The notes: generated from the sequence alone by a model not told the origin. DNA of 64,000 nt from an uncultured Kiritimatiellota bacterium (GCA_944389945.1 CALXOF010000002.1:62001-126000); one strand, 5' to 3'; shown: positions 36,798 through 47,266, numbered from the stretch's first letter. Numbers and translations: made by a program.

Positions 36798-38312
36798 TTA
36801 AAGAAGTTCATCACCCTGAAGCGTCACTTTCATAAAAGGCAAGGGTGTCTTTCCTCCCTCCAACACCAAGGTGGCAGTGTTGGCGTCGTCGAACCGCAAC
36901 GCACTGTTGACGTTCTCGGGCTTGGCGTTGGGCAATTCGTCAAGCGTCGCGGCCCGCGTGACACATACACGCCCCGCACGGCTATCACTGACGGCTGTGC
37001 GAAGGGCGCATCCAGCTGGCCCCCGCACGGTGAGCGTAACCTTGCCGTTAGCCTCCGGCACGATGCCAGTGACAATCAGGCGGTGCTCCACGTTAGCCTC
37101 TGGGTCAACGTCCAAGAGGAAGTCATTGAAGAGCTCATCGGAGGGATCAGTGGCATTAACCTGGGCATTCATGGTCTGGATGCCGCCCGTTTTCTTGAGA
37201 TACTTATCCAAGTTCACGCCGTAGCGCAACATCCATTCAGTAAACTTCGTCCGCGATGCGGGCGTGGCGTTGACACCGGCGTATTTCGCAAAATCACCCA
37301 ACTGGTAGGTCGTCTCCAGCGCAGCGGTATCCGTGATGGCAGTGGAAGGTTTGTTGACATCCAGCCACGCAGAGTAGAACCCGCCACCCGAAGCGGAAAA
37401 AGCCAACTGGTTGAGGGCGTTCAGGCTATCTGCATCGAGATTCGCCGAGCCTGTTTCGGTCCCAGCCTCAGCAATGTCGATGGCGTAGAACCAATCGCCT
37501 TGGCCAAGCGAGGAAAAGTCAAAGCCATAACCCTTGCCCGGACCGCTCAACCAACTGTAGCCGAGGCCACTGGTCAGGCAAACCTCCTGTGCACCTTCGC
37601 CGTCGGGGTTGGCATTACGCACCCACACTCGGTAAGCTTGAGTCGCTGGCGAATCCACCGTTTCACCGTAGGTACAAAACTCGATACGCACAATGACCGC
37701 TCCCCCGCCGACAGAGTCGTAGGTCGTCCCGGTTTGGCACCAATCAAAGGTGACACTGTCAGGTTCCCCGGTCTCCCCAGGGCTTGGACGCACGACACAA
37801 AAGTGTCCCTCATCGTCCACGTAGAGTCCGACCTTGGCGGCAACGGCGGATCCGTCCACTCCTTGCTGATCATACCGAAGATACATTTTACGGAGATCTT
37901 CAAACTCCGGCGCAATGGCGGACTCCTCAAAGCGCACCTTGGCATAGACGTTATCGAGGCGAAGCACAGAGGCATCGAAGGACGTCATCGGAATGCCGGG
38001 ATTGGTGGCCCCCTCCTGCGCGATGGTCAAAGCCAAATAGACCTTTTCGGAGGCGGCAAGCGGGTTGGCAGAGAGATCCAAATAATTACCGCCCTCGTCC
38101 GAGGCAACAGTGTAATTCAGCGGGGTATTTTGCGTGGCTTCGTCCAAGGCGTTGAGAACAGACCATCCTGTCAGCGTAAGGGGACCCGCATTGGCAAAGC
38201 AGTAAGGCGCGGACTCGTTATACGCCGGAGTAAGTTGGGCGTGTGCAGGAAGCGTGCACCAGGCGCAACCCAGTGCAAGAGCGGTCAAAAGCCAAGTGTG
38301 CGGTGTCCTCAT
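36798..38312 (-). CDS. Secreted beta-rich protein of unknown function
   Basis: A 504-residue exported protein. The start at 38310-38312 gives a clear signal peptide (MRTPHTWLLTALALGCAWC, then TLPAHAQ); a longer in-frame start at 38372 would overlap the esterase gene. The mature part looks like a beta-sandwich (LTLTGWSVLNALDEATQ; VYLALTIAQEGATNPGIPMT), with later strands carrying aromatic residues, then a C-terminal domain (VTLTVRGPAGCALRTAVSDS). It resembles the secreted surface proteins seen in PVC gut genomes, but no named family is recognised. No cell-wall anchor or PEP-CTERM motif is visible. It has its own promoter and terminator. Confidence 0.75.
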   Translation of the reverse strand: MRTPHTWLLTALALGCAWCTLPAHAQLTPAYNESAPYCFANAGPLTLTGWSVLNALDEATQNTPLNYTVASDEGGNYLDLSANPLAASEKVYLALTIAQEGATNPGIPMTSFDASVLRLDNVYAKVRFEESAIAPEFEDLRKMYLRYDQQGVDGSAVAAKVGLYVDDEGHFCVVRPSPGETGEPDSVTFDWCQTGTTYDSVGGGAVIVRIEFCTYGETVDSPATQAYRVWVRNANPDGEGAQEVCLTSGLGYSWLSGPGKGYGFDFSSLGQGDWFYAIDIAEAGTETGSANLDADSLNALNQLAFSASGGGFYSAWLDVNKPSTAITDTAALETTYQLGDFAKYAGVNATPASRTKFTEWMLRYGVNLDKYLKKTGGIQTMNAQVNATDPSDELFNDFLLDVDPEANVEHRLIVTGIVPEANGKVTLTVRGPAGCALRTAVSDSRAGRVCVTRAATLDELPNAKPENVNSALRFDDANTATLVLEGGKTPLPFMKVTLQGDELL

Positions 38313-38331
38313 ATCGCTACTTTCTGGAGAT

Positions 38332-38360
38332 AGCATAGCGCAAAACAGAGCGCACCGCAA
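38332..38360 (-). promoter_or_regulatory. Sigma-70-type promoter of the 504-aa secreted protein gene
   Basis: Minus-strand TTGCGG (38355-38360) and TATGCT (38332-38337) with an ideal 17-bp spacer, just after the esterase stop codon. Confidence 0.65.
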
Positions 38361-38368
38361 GCCTTTTT

Positions 38369-39394
38369 TCATTGTTTACCGAGAATCCAGCCGGCGGCGA
38401 CGTCAACGGCCTCGCGCTGGGCACCCTTCAAGGTGGGGAAAGAGAGGAAGCCGTGGACAGAGCCGCGGACGACATGACGGACATCGCAGTCACGCCCCAG
38501 ACCGACCAGACGCTCATGGAAGACACGGGACTGGCCGGCCAGAACATCGCACTCCGCGGCGAGGGTGAGGACGGGCGGGAAGGCACGCAGAGCCGCATCA
38601 TCCGCAATAAGCGGCGAGGCAATCGGATTCGTGGCAGAAGTCTCTTCGTTCACGTAGAGCCGGCCAAAGGCAGACATGAGCGCATCGGTCAACGCAAGGA
38701 TGTCGCCATAGGTCTCACCCTCGGGCGCGACCTTCTCATGGACGGAGAGGGCGGGATAGGCCAGGATGAGTCCGTCAATCTTACCGGGCAACAAGAGTGC
38801 AGAGACGGCGGCGAGGTTACCGCCCGCGGAGTCACCGGCGACATAGAGCGGGCGATTCGGAAAGCGTTCGCGCAAAGCCCGGACGCGTTCAGCGACATAC
38901 TGCGGCGTCTCGGGGAAGGGATGCTCGGGAGCGAGTGGGTAGTTGAGCGACCAGACTTGGACACCGGCCTTCTCGGCGAGGCCCGCGCAAAACTCCTCGC
39001 AGAGGCGTGCGTCGCCAACAATCCAGCCGCCGCCATGGAGATAGACGACCGTGGCAACAGGGGTGACAGCGGGTGTGTAGACGACCCACGGGCCCTCCAT
39101 CGCAAGCGTCACCTTGCCGGCATGGGCGGTATTGAAGGCCACCTCATCGGATGGCCGAATCAAGCCCTCGCGCCACTTATTGAGCTCGGTGAAGTCCCCT
39201 TCGGCGGCGGAGTTGAGCGCCTCGACGTGGGCGGCATCGGCCTTCGGCCCCCACCCCGCCAAGGAATCCATGAGCGCGGCGCACTCCTCGGAGAACGGCG
39301 CACGTTGGAAGGTCTGCTGCTGAGGCGCGGCACACCCAAGGATAAGCGTTACAGCCAACGCCAATGAAAAGACGAATGGGAAGAACTTTTTCAT
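38369..39394 (-). CDS. Lipoprotein alpha/beta-hydrolase (hormone-sensitive-lipase-type esterase)
   Basis: A 341-residue predicted lipoprotein (lipobox LILGC, Cys21) with an alpha/beta-hydrolase domain. It has the oxyanion-hole HGGGW motif (about 121-125), the nucleophile elbow GDSAGG (about 170-175), an AECDVL segment bearing the acid, and the His in GSVHGFLSF (about 317). This set is typical of HSL-family carboxylesterases or acetyl-esterases acting on short acyl esters, here outside the cytoplasm. Removal of acetyl groups from glycans is a reasonable guess given the sugar-processing genes nearby. A TGCTATAAT extended -10 sits only 7 bp before the ATG, so the transcript may be nearly leaderless. 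Confidence 0.87.
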   Translation of the reverse strand: MKKFFPFVFSLALAVTLILGCAAPQQQTFQRAPFSEECAALMDSLAGWGPKADAAHVEALNSAAEGDFTELNKWREGLIRPSDEVAFNTAHAGKVTLAMEGPWVVYTPAVTPVATVVYLHGGGWIVGDARLCEEFCAGLAEKAGVQVWSLNYPLAPEHPFPETPQYVAERVRALRERFPNRPLYVAGDSAGGNLAAVSALLLPGKIDGLILAYPALSVHEKVAPEGETYGDILALTDALMSAFGRLYVNEETSATNPIASPLIADDAALRAFPPVLTLAAECDVLAGQSRVFHERLVGLGRDCDVRHVVRGSVHGFLSFPTLKGAQREAVDVAAGWILGKQ

Positions 39395-39400
39395 GTTTTC

Positions 39401-39409
39401 ATTATAGCA
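39401..39409 (-). promoter_or_regulatory. Extended -10 promoter of the esterase gene
   Basis: Minus-strand TGCTATAAT, a consensus extended -10, immediately upstream of the start at 39394. The closeness implies a very short 5' leader. Confidence 0.6.
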
Positions 39410-39440
39410 TCCCGGTCAAGCACACCCTATCATCCAAACC

Positions 39441-39576
39441 AATACTGTCCGGGGAAATCGACAAGCCTCTTTTCCGCGAGAACGCTAGTGCGCGCGAAGC
39501 CAGATGGGCTAACGCCGGTCGCTTTGCGGGCTAAACGCCCGCTGATCGCTCCCTCCCGCCCATCGTCTTCGCGCTT
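39441..39576 (+). repeat. Module E, copy 1
   Basis: About 136 bp beginning AATACTGTCCGGGGAAATCG and ending GCCCATCGTCTTCGCGCTT. The second copy is at 47401-47538, clearly alignable along its length with scattered substitutions. Confidence 0.85.
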
Positions 39577-39611
39577 GAAGAAGAGAAGTAGGGGAGTGGG
39601 GCGAAACCCCT

Positions 39612-39655
39612 CCCCGAAAACCAAACTTCCAAGCCTCCAAGCTTCCAAACCTCCT
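39612..39655 (-). repeat. GGAAGTTTGG-type short repeat, inverted
   Basis: CCAAACTTCCAAGCCTCC followed by AAGCTTCCAAACCTCC. Confidence 0.72.
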
Positions 39656-39661
39656 CATCCC

Positions 39662-39714
39662 CTTTCCTGTAAGATTTGCGTCTTTGCGGTCTCCATTTTC
39701 CCCGGATACTATTG
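39662..39714 (+). repeat. Module G, copy 1
   Basis: CTTTCCTGTAAGATTTGCGT followed by CTTTGCGGTCT and CCCCGGATACTATTGC. A second copy is at 47622-47677, and a partial CCCCGGACACTACTGC is at 40223-40240. Confidence 0.78.
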
Positions 39715-39797
39715 CGCTCCGCCGGAGCAACCACATTTTCATGGAAACTTTCCCTCCCCAAAAAGGGCTTTTTAGGCCCCCAAAAGGGGCCTTTCTG

Positions 39798-39882
39798 GAC
39801 CACTAAGGGTTCCGGGTCGGACCACTATAGGGTCTCGACCCCGACCACTATAGTGGTTGACCTTGGACCACTATAGGGTCTC
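39798..39882. repeat. CTATAG palindrome array 4 (four units)
   Basis: The cores are CCACTAAGGG, CCACTATAGGG, CCACTATAGTGG and CCACTATAGGG at 22-23 bp spacing, nearly identical to array 1, including the CAGAAAGG that follows. Confidence 0.88.
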
Positions 39883-39933
39883 AGAAAGGGCCTTTAGCCC
39901 CCACGCCAGGAGTGCTCCGAATGACCCCTGCGA

Positions 39934-40035
39934 AACCGCAAAGACGCAAGATGAGGCGCGAACCGCTTCGGGCTCCATCGGTCGCTCTGCGGCTTCGCCG
40001 CTGACCGTGACCGCCGCCCTCCGTTTCGCGCCTTG
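39934..40035 (+). repeat. Module F, copy 1
   Basis: About 100 bp from ACCGCAAAGACGC through CGGGCTCCATCG, GCTCTGCGGCTTCGCCGCTG and CCGCCCTCCGTTTCGCGCC. The second copy is at 47284-47383. Confidence 0.84.
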
Positions 40036-40070
40036 TCGATTTCAGAGTCTCACCCGTCGCCCCGTAGGGG

Positions 40071-40107
40071 CGTTCTGTTCTCCGTTCTCCGTTCTCTGTT
40101 CTCCGGG
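40071..40107 (+). repeat. TTCTCCG minisatellite, copy 2
   Basis: TTCTGTTCTCCGTTCTCCG followed by TTCTCTGTTCTCCGG, directly after a CGTCGCCCCG...GGGGCG hairpin. Confidence 0.72.
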
Positions 40108-40326
40108 GCGGCAAAGCCGCCCCTTTGGCGCGATAGCGTGGAAATCCCAAGGGCGGCGTGACCAAAGGGAACGACGGAACCCGCAGGGTTTCCACGCCAA
40201 CTCGTCTTCGCGGAAAAACTTCCCCGGACACTACTGCATTTACCTAGACATCATTGGAGGCAATACGGCGCCACGAGCGTCAAAGGCAGCCCCTGCGTCT
40301 TCCCGTAAGCAGCGCGTGTTTTTGGC

Positions 40327-40355
40327 TTGCGTCAACCCCTGGTTTCCGCTATGCT
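40327..40355 (+). promoter_or_regulatory. Sigma-70-type promoter of the 198-aa lipoprotein gene
   Basis: TTGCGT (40327-40332) and TATGCT (40350-40355) separated by 17 bp, followed by a GAGGAGG ribosome site and the ATG at 40381. Confidence 0.7.
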
Positions 40356-40380
40356 TGAGATTGTTGCAGAGGAGGTTCGT

Positions 40381-40977
40381 ATGATGCCAAACACCACAGT
40401 CATCGCATTGCTCGTCGGCGTAGTCTTCTTCGTCGGTTGCGCCACCCCCATCCAACAAGTCCTTGCACCCAAAGAGACGGAAACCGCAACGCCGACTGTC
40501 AAGCAGTCCGCCCCCACGCTTCTTGAACGTTGGATTGCCGAAGCAAGCACACCATCTACCGTCGACTGTGGGATCGACCCCGCCGAGGCCCCCAACGCAG
40601 TGGCACGTTTCATGGCACTCTCCGAGCGCGTCTCAACTATTTACAAAACCATCTATGAAGACGCCAAGCGCGTCGCGGATGGCACCATGCCCACCCCGGA
40701 GGTCCAGCCGGGAGAAGATTGGCGTCCCTCCGTCCAGGCCGCAATCACGGCCCGCTACCAGGCCGCCATGCGCGACATCGATTCCGCACGCAAAGATCTT
40801 GACCTCTATGTAGACACCCTTGGCGACGATGATGCCATCACCAACAACCTCCAACGAACCAGATTGCGCACGCAACTGGGCCAAGGCGCCACCCGGCTGG
40901 AAGCCCTTCTCAATGCGGCCGATCGCGCCGCGACCTTGATGCGTGAACAAGGGCTCTCTGACATTTCTGGCCGATGA
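40381..40977 (+). CDS. Lipoprotein of unknown function
   Basis: A 198-residue predicted lipoprotein with lipobox FVGC (Cys20). The mature part is a mostly helical domain (VARFMALSERVSTIYKTIYE, IDSARKDLDLYVDTLGDD, RLEALLNAADRAATLMREQ) after a Thr/Pro-rich linker. No family recognised. The start at 40381 has a strong GAGGAGG site and a 17-spaced promoter. Its stop overlaps the start of the glycosyltransferase gene by 4 bp, so the two are translationally coupled. That pairing may point to a cell-envelope role, but this is inference only. Confidence 0.75.
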   Translation: MMPNTTVIALLVGVVFFVGCATPIQQVLAPKETETATPTVKQSAPTLLERWIAEASTPSTVDCGIDPAEAPNAVARFMALSERVSTIYKTIYEDAKRVADGTMPTPEVQPGEDWRPSVQAAITARYQAAMRDIDSARKDLDLYVDTLGDDDAITNNLQRTRLRTQLGQGATRLEALLNAADRAATLMREQGLSDISGR

Positions 40978-42146
40978 GTACACATCGTCCAATCCTTGCC
41001 ATCTATAAGGATGTCCTCCGCTCCGGACGTGGCGCGGATCGTGTTACTGCCGCGCTGGCCAATGCGCTCGCGAAGCGGGGCTATTGCGTCCACCTCCTCA
41101 CCCAGCAACCTAAAGGGGAGGCGCTTTCTGTCACGCTTGATTCGACGGTCACGCTCCATCGCGTCCAGATTCCAAAGCCGAGCGCCACACTTCGCTTTCT
41201 GAACAAGCTGCTTCTGAAGAGCGCCGGCGGGGCTCGCCTTCTTCGCTCCCTTCCCGCGCTCGACCTCACGCAACGCGTCAGCCTCAAGCTTCAAGCCACG
41301 CTCCGAGAAATACACCCGGACCTCATCCTTTCCTCCGGTCCCAACGAAGCTGTGGATCTCACCTACGCAGGCCCCCTCCCTGCGCCACTTCTGCAACTCT
41401 TCCACACCTATCCACCCTCCGCCTTTGCCAGCAACAAACGTCGCCGTGCGGATCGTTTGCGCGAGGCGCTCCGTCATGTCGCCGCCTGTCAGGTGCTCCT
41501 TCCCGACTTTGTCCCCCTTCTTCGGCCCTACACTGAGGCCCCCTGCACCGCCATCGGAAACGCCATCGATTGGCCCACGGACGAACCGCTCCCCAAGCCG
41601 GACAATCGCGACAAGACCATTCTCTACGTGGCCTACTTCAGCAAAGACAAAGACCACCTTACGCTTCTTGAGGCCTTCGCCAAACTCCAACGCGCGCAGG
41701 AATGGCGCCTTGTCCTCTACGGCGCGGGGACCCCAGAGTGGGAACACCGCCTCCGCCAACGTACCCAGGACCTCGGTATTGCAGACCGTGTTGACTTTCC
41801 CGGTCTGTTAGACAATCCCCGCCCTACCCTCCTCCGCGCCGGTATCTGTGCCTATCCTTCCCGTGTTGAGGGATTTGGTCTTGCCCTTGCCGAGGCCATG
41901 TGGTGCGGACTGCCTTGCGTGGGGTTTGCCGATGCGCCCGGCGTCAATGGTCTCATCGAGAACGACCGAACCGGCCTGCTCGCCGCACCCGGCCCAGAGA
42001 CCTTCGCCGCGCAACTCCAGCGCCTCATCGATGACCCGGGCCTTCGCACACGCCTCGGCAACGCCGCCTCCGACCACATTCGTAAAGCTTATGCCGCGCC
42101 CGTCATCTGGGAACAATGGGACGCCTTCCTGCGGTCCCTCCTTTGA
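40974..42146 (+). CDS. Glycosyltransferase family 4 (GT-B)
   Basis: A 390-residue GT-B glycosyltransferase. The N-terminal acceptor domain has a GRGADRVTAALANALAKRGY start. The C-terminal domain has ILYVAYFSKDKDHLTLLEAF, VLYGAGTPEWEHRL and the nucleotide-sugar-binding motif EGFGLALAEAMWCGLP with the E-x7-E pattern (about 300-315). It likely adds a sugar to an envelope glycolipid or polysaccharide in the cytoplasm. Donor and acceptor cannot be read from the sequence. It forms a two-gene unit with the upstream lipoprotein and converges with recQ. Confidence 0.88.
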   Translation: MSTHRPILAIYKDVLRSGRGADRVTAALANALAKRGYCVHLLTQQPKGEALSVTLDSTVTLHRVQIPKPSATLRFLNKLLLKSAGGARLLRSLPALDLTQRVSLKLQATLREIHPDLILSSGPNEAVDLTYAGPLPAPLLQLFHTYPPSAFASNKRRRADRLREALRHVAACQVLLPDFVPLLRPYTEAPCTAIGNAIDWPTDEPLPKPDNRDKTILYVAYFSKDKDHLTLLEAFAKLQRAQEWRLVLYGAGTPEWEHRLRQRTQDLGIADRVDFPGLLDNPRPTLLRAGICAYPSRVEGFGLALAEAMWCGLPCVGFADAPGVNGLIENDRTGLLAAPGPETFAAQLQRLIDDPGLRTRLGNAASDHIRKAYAAPVIWEQWDAFLRSLL

Positions 42147-42229
42147 TAGTCTTGACGCGCATCATTACTTACGACCTGTAATGCCGCTCGCCGTCAAACT
42201 TTCATGATGATTTCAGGTTCCGTCCCTAC

Positions 42230-44311
42230 TCACTGATAGGCTGAGACCAGCTTGAGAATGGCCTCGCCATATTTCGCTATTTTGACCTCGCCCATGCCGG
42301 AAATAAGGGCAAGCTCCTCGTAGGTGGTGGGGCGCTTGCGGGCAATGGCAGCAATCGTCTGATTATGGAGCACCATGTAAGCCGGAAGACTACGGCGTTC
42401 GCCTTCCTCAAGCGTCCATTTGCGGAGCGCGGTCGCCAGACCGGTGGAAAGCTGATTGTTCGTCGTCTCTTTCGGTACTGACGACTTTGATTTGCACGGC
42501 GCTTTTGGGCCCCGTTCCGGAAAGCGTGCAATGGGGACGATGGGTGCACGATCCAGTACCAAATCATAGCCGGCCGGCGTGAGTGCCATGCCGAAGAGAT
42601 ACCCATCCATCTCGAGCGCCTCGCAATCACGAACCAGCTGCACCGCAGAGACCTCTTTGAGGATACCGAAAGTGGAGAGGGCACGATCTTCCGCAGACTC
42701 CGCCTCGCCGCGCAAAATCGCGGCGACAAGCGTATAATTCCCCCGCCCATGAAGGCGCGCAATACAAGAGAGAAGCTTTCGGATACGAGTGAGCGACGCA
42801 TCATCCGGTTGCAGGCGCGGAGGAAAGTCAGCTACCGGGTGACAGCTATCACACTTGGTGCAGGCGCGGGCAGGCGCATGATCACCGAAGTAAGCCAACA
42901 GGAAACGGTGACGACACCCTCTTGCATCCACGTAGTCCAGCATCTCACGGAGTCTGGCACGGTCAGTCGCATCCTTCTGGGCAAGGCTGGCACAAATCCG
43001 CTTGATGGCCGGGATGTCGCTCTCCTTCGGAACGGTAATGGTGGAGTAAGGACTACCCACACGGCGGACGCGGGTCAAAAGCCCATTCCGTTCAAACAAC
43101 GCAATCAAGTTGCGCACGGCAAGGGGTGATTTGAGTCCCGCACGTTCGGCCCAGGCCTCCGGGGAGAGTGTGGCCTCGCCGTTCTCGCCTTGGGAACAGG
43201 CATTGCGCACGGCGGCATAGAGCTCAAACACATGGTCGGCGGGCGGATTGGCGGACTCGATGAAGAACTCCTGGGTGCGGACATCTGCGTAATTGAAAAG
43301 GAGTTCGCACCATGCGTAAGCGCCATCCCGGCCGGCACGCCCGACCTCTTGATAGTAGGCCTCAAGGGAGCCGGGAATGTCCCAGTGGACGACAAACCGA
43401 ATATCCGGACGATCGACACCCATGCCAAAGGCGTTGGTAGCGACGACGACCGGCGCCTCACGCCGCATAAAGGCATCCTGCACACGCGTGCGCTCCTCAT
43501 CCTCCATCGCACCGTTGTAGGCCAATGCCCGGACGCCATGCACGGCGAGCATCTCTTGCACGCGTTCAACCATCTTGCGAGTGGCGCAATAAACAATGCC
43601 GGTCCGGAAGAACTCGATGATTTGGAGCAAGCGTTCCAACTTCTCGCCGTGAGTACGCACACGCGTGACATTGAGAGCAAGATTGGGGCGCTCAAAGCCA
43701 GTGACAATAACTTCCGGCTCCGGGCGACCCCCTTCACCCAAACGCAAATGTTTGACGACATCTTCCCGCACCGCGTCAGTCGCGGTCGCGGTGACGGCAA
43801 GCAGGCGGACGGAAGGCGGAAGCGTCGCAATGATCTCGCCCAAATGCAAGTAGTCCGGACGGAAATCATGCCCCCAAGCGGAGATGCAGTGAGCCTCGTC
43901 AATGGCCAGCATGGAAAGCGGTGTCTCACTCAGCGCCTCTAAAAAGCGCGGATTGCGAAACCGTTCCGGTGCGACATAGACCAATTTGTAATGCCCCATG
44001 CGGAGTTGTGCCAAGCGGCGCACCGACTCGTCCGCAGTCAGGGTCGAATTGAGAAACGTGGCCGGGATCCGTTTGGCGGAGAGGGCGTCGACCTGGTCCT
44101 TCATCAGCGCGATGAGCGGCGAGACGACCACCGTGGTACCCGACATCAGCAGTGCGGGGAGTTGGAAACAAAGACTCTTCCCGGAGCCCGTCGGCATCAC
44201 GACAAGCGCGTCTCGCCCCTCCAACACGGCACGTACGACACGTTCTTGGCCGGAGCGAAAGGCCCCGAACCCGAAATGGCGCCGCAACGCCTCTTTAAGG
44301 TCAATCTCCAT
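42230..44311 (-). CDS. recQ: ATP-dependent DNA helicase RecQ
   Basis: A 693-residue superfamily 2 helicase with motif 0 (FGFGAFRSGQERVV), Walker A (MPTGSGKS), Walker B DEAH (AIDEAHCISAWGHDFRP), motif III TATAT and motif VI (YYQEVGRAGRDG). The Zn-binding segment with C-x17-type spacing (GCRHRFLLAYFGDH, CTKCDSC) and RQC region follow. A C-terminal HRDC domain (LPAYMVLHNQTIAAIARKRP, about 625-690) is present, so the protein is full-length. It repairs stalled forks and recombination intermediates. Its start overlaps the stop of the thioredoxin-like gene by 1 bp, an unusual pairing. Confidence 0.95.
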   Translation of the reverse strand: MEIDLKEALRRHFGFGAFRSGQERVVRAVLEGRDALVVMPTGSGKSLCFQLPALLMSGTTVVVSPLIALMKDQVDALSAKRIPATFLNSTLTADESVRRLAQLRMGHYKLVYVAPERFRNPRFLEALSETPLSMLAIDEAHCISAWGHDFRPDYLHLGEIIATLPPSVRLLAVTATATDAVREDVVKHLRLGEGGRPEPEVIVTGFERPNLALNVTRVRTHGEKLERLLQIIEFFRTGIVYCATRKMVERVQEMLAVHGVRALAYNGAMEDEERTRVQDAFMRREAPVVVATNAFGMGVDRPDIRFVVHWDIPGSLEAYYQEVGRAGRDGAYAWCELLFNYADVRTQEFFIESANPPADHVFELYAAVRNACSQGENGEATLSPEAWAERAGLKSPLAVRNLIALFERNGLLTRVRRVGSPYSTITVPKESDIPAIKRICASLAQKDATDRARLREMLDYVDARGCRHRFLLAYFGDHAPARACTKCDSCHPVADFPPRLQPDDASLTRIRKLLSCIARLHGRGNYTLVAAILRGEAESAEDRALSTFGILKEVSAVQLVRDCEALEMDGYLFGMALTPAGYDLVLDRAPIVPIARFPERGPKAPCKSKSSVPKETTNNQLSTGLATALRKWTLEEGERRSLPAYMVLHNQTIAAIARKRPTTYEELALISGMGEVKIAKYGEAILKLVSAYQ

Positions 44312-45258
44312 CAGGGCAAAGGCGTGGCGTAATCCTTCCGCGCCTGCTCAATCATCGCCCGATAGTCCTCTGCCGTGCCCAACCCGGAGCGAAAGGCAAG
44401 CTGATAGCCATCGGGCCCAAGAATCACAATGTAAGGATAGAGGTAACCATCGTCCGTCACGGAAATGGTGGACTCAAAGAGCATCCGCGTCGCCTCGTCA
44501 TCGCAAGAGACATCGGCATAGAGGAAATCCTCGGGGAGCTTGACCGCGCCGCTCCCAAGAAGGTTCCAGACCTTCTGGCAGTTGGTGCAGTTCGTGCGCC
44601 CATACTGGATGAAGAGAAACTTGCCTTGGGCCTTGGCCTGCTCCATCGCTTTGGCAAGGTCATGCTCTCCGGGCAACTTCTTGACGGCAAGCTGTTCGCA
44701 CCCCTTCGGCGTGGGAATCAAAGACTCCGCAAAGGGTTTGGCAGGCTCGGACGGCGCGTTCTCTTTGACATACGCATTGTAATCAGCCACGGATTTCTCA
44801 ATCAGCGCCGTGTATTCCTGCGCCGTGTGCCGCCCGGAGCAAGACTCCAATTGCACGCCGTCAGGCCCCACGATGACCACGAAAGGAAGCCAGCCGCTGA
44901 ATTCGTCCATCGTGAAGCGCTCCTCAAAGGCCTGGCGCATCACGTCATCGTCCCGAGAGATGTCCGCATAGATGAAATTCTCCGGAAGCTTCACGCTGCC
45001 ATCCGCCAGCATATGCCAGAGTTGCATGGTATTGGTGCAATTCTGACGGCCCACCTGGATGAAGGTGAACTTCCCCTCGCGCTTGGCTTGGTCAAGTGCC
45101 TTAATCAGGTCATGCTCGCCCTTGGGCTTCACGACCTTGAGCTGCAAATCCTTCCACCGCTCGCCCGGAACAACCGAGGGCGCATAGGGATACGCCTCCT
45201 CCGCGACGGCCACAGCCGCGAACGAAAGCACGCACATCAGAGCTAAACAAGCACGCAT
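44311..45258 (-). CDS. Exported protein with two tandem thioredoxin-like domains
   Basis: A 315-residue exported protein: signal peptide (MRACLALMCVLSFAAVAVA), then two homologous domains. Domain 1 (about 45-165) has FIQVGRQNCTNTMQLW and domain 2 (about 190-310) has FIQYGRTNCTNCQKVW. Each also has a LPE(N/D)FIYAD(I/V)S strand and a VV/YIV-I-L-GPDG strand. Domain 2 keeps a C-x-x-C redox pair; domain 1 has lost the second Cys (CTNT). It may be a reductase or isomerase with one active and one binding domain. A TGCTATAAT extended -10 and an AAAGGAG site precede the start at 45258. recQ follows with a 1-bp overlap. Confidence 0.82.
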   Translation of the reverse strand: MRACLALMCVLSFAAVAVAEEAYPYAPSVVPGERWKDLQLKVVKPKGEHDLIKALDQAKREGKFTFIQVGRQNCTNTMQLWHMLADGSVKLPENFIYADISRDDDVMRQAFEERFTMDEFSGWLPFVVIVGPDGVQLESCSGRHTAQEYTALIEKSVADYNAYVKENAPSEPAKPFAESLIPTPKGCEQLAVKKLPGEHDLAKAMEQAKAQGKFLFIQYGRTNCTNCQKVWNLLGSGAVKLPEDFLYADVSCDDEATRMLFESTISVTDDGYLYPYIVILGPDGYQLAFRSGLGTAEDYRAMIEQARKDYATPLP

Positions 45259-45279
45259 AGCGGACTCCTTTCGCCCTTT

Positions 45280-45288
45280 ATTATAGCA
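45280..45288 (-). promoter_or_regulatory. Extended -10 promoter of the tandem-thioredoxin/recQ unit
   Basis: Minus-strand TGCTATAAT, 21 bp before the start codon. It is back to back with the rpsA promoter (45305-45334), so the two units diverge from about 50 bp. Confidence 0.65.
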
Positions 45289-45304
45289 TGTTCGTCAAAA
45301 TCCA

Positions 45305-45334
45305 TTGCGCAAGCAAAGGGAAAAATGCTATACT
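45305..45334 (+). promoter_or_regulatory. Promoter of rpsA
   Basis: TTGCGC (45305-45310), an 18-bp spacer and TATACT (45329-45334) preceded by TGC as an extended -10. It leaves a leader of roughly 120 nt before the start at 45463, long enough for autoregulatory structure. Confidence 0.65.
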
Positions 45335-45462
45335 GTGTCATTCTTTCCCTGCGTGGGGAAAGATTTTATGGAAACAACCGGGCGCTTAACCACCCCGCGG
45401 CGACAAACGGCATGCGTGCCGAGCCAGGGGAGCGCGTCCGTAACAGAAAGCAACAGGCCAAA

Positions 45463-47208
<1,746 letters not shown>

Positions 47209-47235
47209 ATGCGTATGGGCAAAACCCATCGCACC

Positions 47236-47266
47236 AAAAAGCCCCGCGCCCCGCGCGGGGCTTTTT
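47236..47266 (+). terminator. Terminator of rpsA
   Basis: AAAAAGCCCCGCG-CCC-CGCGGGG-type stem-loop followed by CTTTTT, 28 bp after the stop codon. Confidence 0.92.

Larger units (their letters stand above)
39410..40320. other. Repeat-filled intergenic region between divergent genes
   Basis: About 900 bp without a supportable gene. It contains module E copy 1 (39441-39576), a GGAAGTTTGG-type run (39612-39655), module G copy 1 (39662-39714), palindrome array 4 (39798-39882), module F copy 1 (39934-40035), a CGTCGCCCCGTAGGGGCG hairpin (about 40053-40071) with minisatellite (40071-40107), and a partial module G near 40213-40240. A 175-codon open frame across it is made of repeats and is not credible. 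Confidence 0.8.

Noticed and set aside
39857-40384. 175-codon plus-strand frame in the gap before the lipoprotein gene.
   Set aside because: It is composed of array 4, module F and the minisatellite, and has no ribosome site or motifs.
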